The position numbers and the translations under genes were made by a program. Below, one piece after another: positions 59,807 through 64,000 of a DNA stretch of 64,000 nt. The notes beneath the pieces are model-generated. The model ran no database searches, had not been told where the DNA came from, and worked only from the letters and a program-made list of their open reading frames with translations. Position 1 is the first letter of the stretch, and each line of letters starts with the position of its first letter. This stretch comes from Ruegeria spongiae (GTDB taxonomy: Bacteria > Pseudomonadota > Alphaproteobacteria > Rhodobacterales > Rhodobacteraceae): assembly GCF_023502395.1 (NCBI RefSeq), contig NZ_JAMFMB010000004.1:62001-126000 (forward strand). Reading direction: 5' to 3'.

Positions 59807-59918
59807 GCGAAGATCGGCGAAAGCACACAATTCCTGATAAAAACCGTGCGCATGCAGCGTGACAGACGCGAAAGGATATGCTCATATCGTTCGGCAACTA
59901 ATTCAGAGGAGGATTGCT

Positions 59919-60083
59919 ATGAGCCTGAGTGCGCACCTGACCGAACTGAAGAAGAAGCATGAACATCTCAGTCATGAAGTCGAACAAGCGCAGCGTGCAC
60001 CAGGAAGTGACGGGCTCCACCTGTCTCAACTGAAGAAAAAGAAACTGAAGCTCAAGGAAGAGATTGAACGACTGTCCGCCTAA
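59919..60083 (+). CDS. YdcH/DUF465 family small protein
   Basis: A 54-residue, highly charged helical protein: SLSAHLTELKKKHEHLSHEVEQAQ near the start and HLSQLKKKKLKLKEEIERL at the end, the DUF465 (YdcH) pattern. ATG at 59919 follows a very strong AGAGGAGGA, suggesting high expression. Its function is not known. Its 3' end overlaps the convergent DMT transporter stop by 4 bp. Confidence 0.9.
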   Translation: MSLSAHLTELKKKHEHLSHEVEQAQRAPGSDGLHLSQLKKKKLKLKEEIERLSA

Positions 60084-60946
60084 GCGGACAGGCTGGCGCG
60101 CGCCGCAATCAGGGCTCCGCCAGTGACCAGTGCGGCCGCGATTGCCAGAGCCCAGGTCGGCTCGGCAATCCCGGTCAACACAAGGACGGCGGTAGACAGG
60201 ATCGGCGCTGCGTATGAGCTGGTGCCGAGCAATTGGATGTCGCCGCGCTTGATCCCGATATCCCAGACATAAAATGCAAGTCCAACGGGGCCGAGGCCAA
60301 GTGCTGCGACTGACAACCAGCCGGTTGTGCTCTGCGGCCATACTGTCTCCTCAAGTGCGAAATGCAGCCCCCAGGATGCGATGGCGGTGATCACGCAGAA
60401 CACCGCAACCGAACTGGTGGGCGTGTCGCCCAGGCGCCGTGACAGCACCGAATACCCCGACCAGGTGAGCGCGCAGAGAAAGGCCAGCCCGTACCCTGCC
60501 AGAAATTCCACCTGAAACCCCGAGCCGGTCCCGCTTGCGATGATCAGCGCCGCGCCGGCAAAGCCGATCAGGGCCCCCAGCAGGTGCCCCGGGCGCAGGT
60601 GTTCGCCGGGCAACAGGCCGGAAAACAAAACGATCAGCAGCGGCCACATATAGGCGATCAGCCCGGCCTGCGCCGCCGGTGCCAGCCGCAAGGCGGAGAA
60701 ATAGAGCGCGTGATACCCGAACAGGCCAACCGCACCGAACAGGAAGATCTTCGGCGGCACTGTTCGCAACCTGCCAAACCCGCCTGAACATCCGGTCCAG
60801 ATCAGCCCGAGCGTGCCGCCGATCGTGAAGCAGATCGCATTCATCAGCAATGGCGGGGTCGGGGCCGACCCGACCGTAAACAGGGCCAGCAGCGACCACA
60901 GCAGAACAGCAACAAATCCAATGGCGGTGGCGCGGGATTTGGTCAT
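60080..60946 (-). CDS. EamA/DMT-family transporter
   Basis: A 288-residue membrane protein with ten hydrophobic helices in two EamA repeats. RATAIGFVAVLLWSLLALFTVGSAPTPPLL is the start of the first, and LAGYGLAFLCALTWSGYSVLSRRLGDTP the start of the second. It resembles YddG-type aromatic amino acid exporters (APAAQAGLIAYMWPLLIVLFSGLLPGE), though the substrate is not proven. Its ATG overlaps the LysR stop by 4 bp, so the regulator and the exporter are cotranscribed. Confidence 0.86.
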   Translation of the reverse strand: MTKSRATAIGFVAVLLWSLLALFTVGSAPTPPLLMNAICFTIGGTLGLIWTGCSGGFGRLRTVPPKIFLFGAVGLFGYHALYFSALRLAPAAQAGLIAYMWPLLIVLFSGLLPGEHLRPGHLLGALIGFAGAALIIASGTGSGFQVEFLAGYGLAFLCALTWSGYSVLSRRLGDTPTSSVAVFCVITAIASWGLHFALEETVWPQSTTGWLSVAALGLGPVGLAFYVWDIGIKRGDIQLLGTSSYAAPILSTAVLVLTGIAEPTWALAIAAALVTGGALIAARASLSA

Positions 60947-61890
60947 GCAGGGGGGATATCCTCGACAGGAATAAGCTCGATTTCGCCCCAGATATGTGCG
61001 GTTTTCTCGATTTCTGCCAGATACCAATCCCGGAATGCCGCGACCTGTGGCCGCCTTTCCGCACCCGGAAGACAAAGAAAGGAAAACCGGGCCTCCGTTT
61101 CTATGGCAACCTTGAATGGCGTCACGAGGCGGCCTTCAAGAACGTCCTTGATGAGAAGGGGCCTGCGCCCGAGCAGAATGCCCACCCCTGCACACGCAGC
61201 GTCGATGGAGTGTTCAACGTTGGAAAACCGCATGCCGCTGGGTTCGAAATCTGTGATCCCTATTGCCCGAAACCAGGCTGGCCAGTCGCAGGGTGGATCA
61301 AGGAAACTGTCATGTTCGTTGATAACAAGCGGGGCGTCGACAAGGCTTTCGGGGGTGAGAAACTGCTTTGCGAAAGTAGGCGTCATTGCCGGGGTCAACC
61401 ACTCTTTGCGCGCATGTACCGCATAAAGATCAGCATAGCTCCCGTAGCCAAAACGGATGGCCACATCGATGTCATCGCGATGCAAATCAACCAGATGCAG
61501 TGAGGTAGAGATGCGCAGATTGATTTCGGGATGGGCCTTGGCGAAATCGTACAGTCTTGGGGCAAGCCATTTTGCGGTCAGGGCCGGACCCGCAGCAACT
61601 GTGAGTGTGGTGTTGTCCTGCAGTCGTCGGGTGGCTTGCCAGGCGGTCTGCAGCGCGGCAAAGCCATCGGCAGTGCCATGGGCCAGCGTCTTTCCGGCCT
61701 CGGTCAGTTCCACCGCGCGGTTCAGGCGGTGGAAAACCGGTTGGCCCAGATGCGCCTCAAGGGATTTGATCTGAAAGGACAATGCCGCTGGGGTGACATT
61801 CAGTTCCTCGGCGGCCTTGGCAAAAGACATGTGCCGCGCGGCGGCATCAAAGGCGCGCAAGGCAGTCAGCGGAGGCAGGCGATCCGGCAT
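60943..61890 (-). CDS. LysR-family transcriptional regulator (GcvA-like)
   Basis: A 315-residue LysR regulator. The N-terminal helix-turn-helix is LTALRAFDAAARHMSFAKAAEELNVTPAALSFQIKSLEAHLG (about residues 8-50). The PBP2-type sensor domain runs from residue 90 onward, with SLHLVDLHRDDIDVAIRFGYG and ACAGVGILLGRRPLL, the GcvA type. It is cotranscribed with the exporter at 60080 and is likely its regulator. Start at ATG 61890. Confidence 0.92.
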   Translation of the reverse strand: MPDRLPPLTALRAFDAAARHMSFAKAAEELNVTPAALSFQIKSLEAHLGQPVFHRLNRAVELTEAGKTLAHGTADGFAALQTAWQATRRLQDNTTLTVAAGPALTAKWLAPRLYDFAKAHPEINLRISTSLHLVDLHRDDIDVAIRFGYGSYADLYAVHARKEWLTPAMTPTFAKQFLTPESLVDAPLVINEHDSFLDPPCDWPAWFRAIGITDFEPSGMRFSNVEHSIDAACAGVGILLGRRPLLIKDVLEGRLVTPFKVAIETEARFSFLCLPGAERRPQVAAFRDWYLAEIEKTAHIWGEIELIPVEDIPPA

Positions 61891-62002
61891 GGTCGGTTAA
61901 GAATATCTTGGGTGACGCTGTAGAATGTCTCGTTTGTGCGAGCCAAATGCAACAATCATAATCAGATCAAGTCAAACGAAACTTTTCTGACAGGAGGCGA
62001 GG

Positions 62003-62113
62003 ATGATCGAAGTGACGACAAATCCTGCCACAAGCCGTGCTTTTCTCAAGGCGCATGAAGAGCGCGCGAAAGCAGTCAAATTGTTTTGGCGGTGGCTGAA
62101 AGGTTCCCGCTGA
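62003..62113 (+). CDS. 36-residue small basic protein with strong RBS
   Basis: ATG at 62003, behind AGGAGGCGAGG, opens a 36-residue frame: IEVTTNPATSRAFLKAHEERAKAV then KLFWRWLKGSR. It lies 112 bp from the divergent LysR start. It is basic, ends in an aromatic amphipathic helix, and has no homologue I can name. The ribosome-binding site and short clear ORF make a genuine small protein plausible. The 66 bp before phaB hold a hairpin. Confidence 0.6.
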   Translation: MIEVTTNPATSRAFLKAHEERAKAVKLFWRWLKGSR

Positions 62114-62139
62114 ACGCAGCGCGCGCGTTCTTACGGGAT

Positions 62140-62175
62140 GAAGGCGAGGGCCGGTCCATGTGCCGGCCCTCCTTC
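62140..62175. terminator. hairpin between small ORF and phaB, possible bidirectional terminator
   Basis: GAAGG-CG-AGGGCCGG, an 8-base loop and CCGGCCCTCCTTC pair over 13 bases with a two-base bulge. It is located just after the small ORF and just after the phaB stop (minus strand). No T tract follows on either side, so it may serve convergent transcripts without a strong signature. Confidence 0.55.
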
Positions 62176-62179
62176 GTTA

Positions 62180-62902
62180 TCAGACGAAGAACTGCGCGCC
62201 GTTGGCCGAGATGGTCGAGCCGTTGACAAAGCCTGAATCGTCAGAGGCCAGGAACGCGACGCAGCGTGCGATCTCTTCCGGTTCGCCCAGGCGACCTGCG
62301 GGAATCTGGCTGATGATCGATTCGCGCACCTTCTCAGGCACTGCCATCACCATTTCGGTCGCGATATAGCCGGGGCAGACCGCGTTGGCCGTGATGCCTG
62401 CGCGCGCGCCTTCCTGGGCCAGCGATTTGACGATGCCCAGATCGCCTGCTTTGGTCGCGGCATAGTTCGCCTGAGCGAACTGGCCCTTCTGGCCGTTGAT
62501 CGAGCTGATCACGATGACGCGGCCGAATTTGCGCTCGCGCATGCCCGGCCAGACCGGGTGGACGGTGTTGAAGACACCGGTAAGGTTGGTGTCGATCACC
62601 TGATGCCACTGTTCCGGTGTCATCTTGTGGAACGGTGCGTCCTTGGTGATGCCCGCATTGGCCACCACGATGTCGATCGGGCCCAGATCGGCCTCGACCT
62701 TTTTGATGCCGGCCTTCGATTCGTCGTAATCGGCGACGTTCCATTTGTAGGTGGCGATGCCGGTTTCTGCGGTGAAGGCGGCAGCCGCTTCTTCATTGCC
62801 TGCGAAGGTGGCGGCCACATTGCAGCCTTCCGCTTTCAGAGCCTTGGAAATTGCTGCGCCGATGCCGCGTGAGCCACCGGTGACGAGTGCCGTTCGTGCC
62901 AT
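62180..62902 (-). CDS. phaB: acetoacetyl-CoA reductase
   Basis: PhaB reduces acetoacetyl-CoA to (R)-3-hydroxybutyryl-CoA with NADPH, the monomer of polyhydroxybutyrate. The 240-residue SDR has TALVTGGSRGIGAAIS at residues 4-19, NAG near 85, and the triad S (ISSINGQ), Y and K in QANYAATKAGD near 150. The core motif PYIATEMV-like CPGYIATEM follows. ATG at 62902 follows GGAGGA. The gene lies 186 bp after phaA with its own leader region, though a terminator sits between. Confidence 0.94.
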   Translation of the reverse strand: MARTALVTGGSRGIGAAISKALKAEGCNVAATFAGNEEAAAAFTAETGIATYKWNVADYDESKAGIKKVEADLGPIDIVVANAGITKDAPFHKMTPEQWHQVIDTNLTGVFNTVHPVWPGMRERKFGRVIVISSINGQKGQFAQANYAATKAGDLGIVKSLAQEGARAGITANAVCPGYIATEMVMAVPEKVRESIISQIPAGRLGEPEEIARCVAFLASDDSGFVNGSTISANGAQFFV

Positions 62903-63040
62903 TGAGGGGTCCTCCAGATTATTCTGACCTTGGTAATGTTGTTACTGCCCTGATCCGGGATGCGCAATTATGTTGCTGCCGTTTTGTTGTCTTTTGATGT
63001 GTCCATTCTGTCGCAGATTTAACACACTGAATTGGTCGCA

Positions 63041-63066
63041 AAGAAAAGGGCGCCCGCAAGCGCCCT
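63041..63066 (-). terminator. rho-independent terminator after phaA
   Basis: On the minus strand AGGGCGC, a 6-base loop, GCGCCCT and then TTTTCTTT form a textbook hairpin with T tract, 22 bp past the phaA stop. It separates phaA from phaB, which are often cotranscribed elsewhere, so phaB probably has its own promoter in 62903-63040. Confidence 0.8.
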
Positions 63067-63088
63067 ATCCGGTCCTGTTAACCGCCGC

Positions 63089-64000
63089 TCAATCCCGCTC
63101 GACGCAGAGGGCGACGCCCATGCCGCCACCGATGCACAGCGTGGCGAGGCCTTTCTTGGCGTCACGGCGCTTCATCTCGAAGAGCAGCGTGTTCAGCACG
63201 CGGCAGCCCGACGCACCGATCGGGTGGCCGATGGCGATCGCGCCGCCGTTCACATTCACGATCGACGGGTCCCAGCCCATGTCCTTGTTCACGGCGCAGG
63301 CCTGTGCAGCAAAGGCTTCGTTGGCCTCGACCAGGTCAAGGTCGTCCACCGACCAGCCTGCTTTTTCCAGCGCCTTGCGCGAAGCATAGATCGGACCGAC
63401 ACCCATGATCGACGGGTCCAGACCGGCAGTGGCATAAGACGCGATCCGCGCCAGCGGCTCGATGCCGCGCTTTTCGGCGTTGTCCGCCGACATCAACAGG
63501 GTCGCCGCCGCGCCATCGTTCAGACCGGATGCGTTGGCTGCAGTGACAGAGCCATCCTTGGCGAAGGCGGGGCGCAGTTTGGCCATCGCCTCCATTGTTG
63601 CGCCATGGCGGACGTATTCGTCGCTGTCCATCACGATGTCGCCCTTGCGGGTCTTGATGGTAAAGGCGGCGATCTCGTCGGCGAACTTGCCTGCCTTTTG
63701 GGCGGCTTCGGCCTTGTTCTGGCTGGCGACGGCGAACTCGTCCTGCATGTCGCGGCTGATCTGCCATTTCTCGGCCACGTTCTCGGCGGTCTGGCCCATG
63801 TGATAGCCGTTGAAGGCGTCCCACAACCCGTCGCGGATCATGGTGTCAATATACTTCATGTCGCCCATCTTGTGGCCCGCCCGCAAGGCAGCGGCATGTG
63901 GGCTGAGCGTCATGTTTTCCTGCCCGCCTGCGGCCACGATCTCGGCGTCTCCCAACTGGATGTGCTGCGCACCCAGTGCCACGGCCCGCAGCCCCGACCC
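63089..64000 (-). CDS. phaA: acetyl-CoA acetyltransferase (beta-ketothiolase), 3' part
   Basis: PhaA condenses two acetyl-CoA to acetoacetyl-CoA for PHB synthesis. The 5' end lies beyond the window, so about 303 C-terminal residues are visible. The first codons read [14 protein letters not shown], which is the thiolase nucleophile region just after its Cys. The C-terminal catalytic His is in [15 protein letters not shown] and the Cys in CIGGGMGVA. It precedes phaB on the same strand with a terminator in between. Confidence 0.93.
   Translation of the reverse strand, partial: GSGLRAVALGAQHIQLGDAEIVAAGGQENMTLSPHAAALRAGHKMGDMKYIDTMIRDGLWDAFNGYHMGQTAENVAEKWQISRDMQDEFAVASQNKAEAAQKAGKFADEIAAFTIKTRKGDIVMDSDEYVRHGATMEAMAKLRPAFAKDGSVTAANASGLNDGAAATLLMSADNAEKRGIEPLARIASYATAGLDPSIMGVGPIYASRKALEKAGWSVDDLDLVEANEAFAAQACAVNKDMGWDPSIVNVNGGAIAIGHPIGASGCRVLNTLLFEMKRRDAKKGLATLCIGGGMGVALCVERD

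Noticed and set aside
1-64000. tRNA, rRNA, CRISPR, insertion sequences or prophage
   Set aside because: None seen on reading the intergenic regions; gaps are short and gene content is chromosomal core.

Overview
This 64 kb window is GC-rich chromosomal DNA from an alphaproteobacterium, most likely a member of the Rhodobacterales (Roseobacter-type). The evidence is the gene content and order (hemF/hemC/hemE, uvrC-pgsA-moaD-moaE, pyrB with a dead dihydroorotase-like partner, phaA-phaB, ETF:quinone oxidoreductase, an aa3 oxidase subunit IV of the short alphaproteobacterial type, a DmdC-like acyl-CoA dehydrogenase) and dense packing with many 1-4 bp start/stop overlaps. I see no rRNA, tRNA, CRISPR array, insertion sequence, integrase or prophage. 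It looks like core chromosome rather than an island. No gene-free stretch exceeds 300 bases; the longest (11246-11535, 290 bp) is unusually AT-rich and holds a perfect DnaA-box sequence.

Layout. 1-4.4 kb: SDR fragment, hemF, a desaturase, hemC and divergent hemE (heme synthesis). 4.4-10.4 kb: CoA-transferase, DMT exporter, YadG/YadH-like ABC exporter, S49 peptidase, a tiny membrane zinc-ribbon protein coupled to a Ca2+/cation antiporter. 10.5-15 kb: pteridine-reductase-like SDR, uvrC, pgsA, moaD, moaE. 15-22 kb: OmpA-family protein with a coiled-coil partner, ubiA, rsmE, GNAT, gshA. 22-28.5 kb (all minus strand): YHS protein, desaturase, GbsR-like regulator with palindromic sites, plsY, a non-catalytic dihydroorotase homologue, two unknown genes, pyrB, and a 24-cysteine secreted protein. 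28.6-38 kb: uracil-DNA glycosylase, phosphoesterase, LysE exporter, moaB, an RND efflux pair, NUDIX, DsbD-alpha-like protein, YqgE, TsaC. 39-46.7 kb: acyl-CoA dehydrogenase, MBL hydrolase, DUF6173-like protein, membrane glycerophosphodiesterase overlapping a phospholipase-A2-like gene, COX IV, a lipoprotein, azlCD. 46.7-50.8 kb: fdhD-mobA-mobB-moeA, where MoeA carries an extra N-terminal domain. 50.8-64 kb: greA, VOC protein and soxR around a SoxR box, ETF-QO, TPR protein, ispE, polyprenyl synthase, small conserved proteins, LysR/DMT pair, phaB and the 3' part of phaA.

Functional threads. Molybdenum cofactor genes occur at three separate places (moaD/moaE, moaB, fdhD-mobA-mobB-moeA). Ubiquinone-linked functions are represented by ubiA, the polyprenyl diphosphate synthase and ETF-QO. 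Membrane lipid turnover is represented by pgsA, plsY, two desaturases, and the glycerophosphodiesterase/PLA2-like pair.

Most worth a second look: the MoeA fusion (48718-50787), the PLA2-like/GDPD overlap (42390-44775), the Cys-rich repeat protein (27956-28528), the pyrB operon with catalytically dead PyrC' and two unknown genes (24774-27884), and the SoxR-box promoter (52871-52901). All calls were made by eye from sequence; no database search was run.
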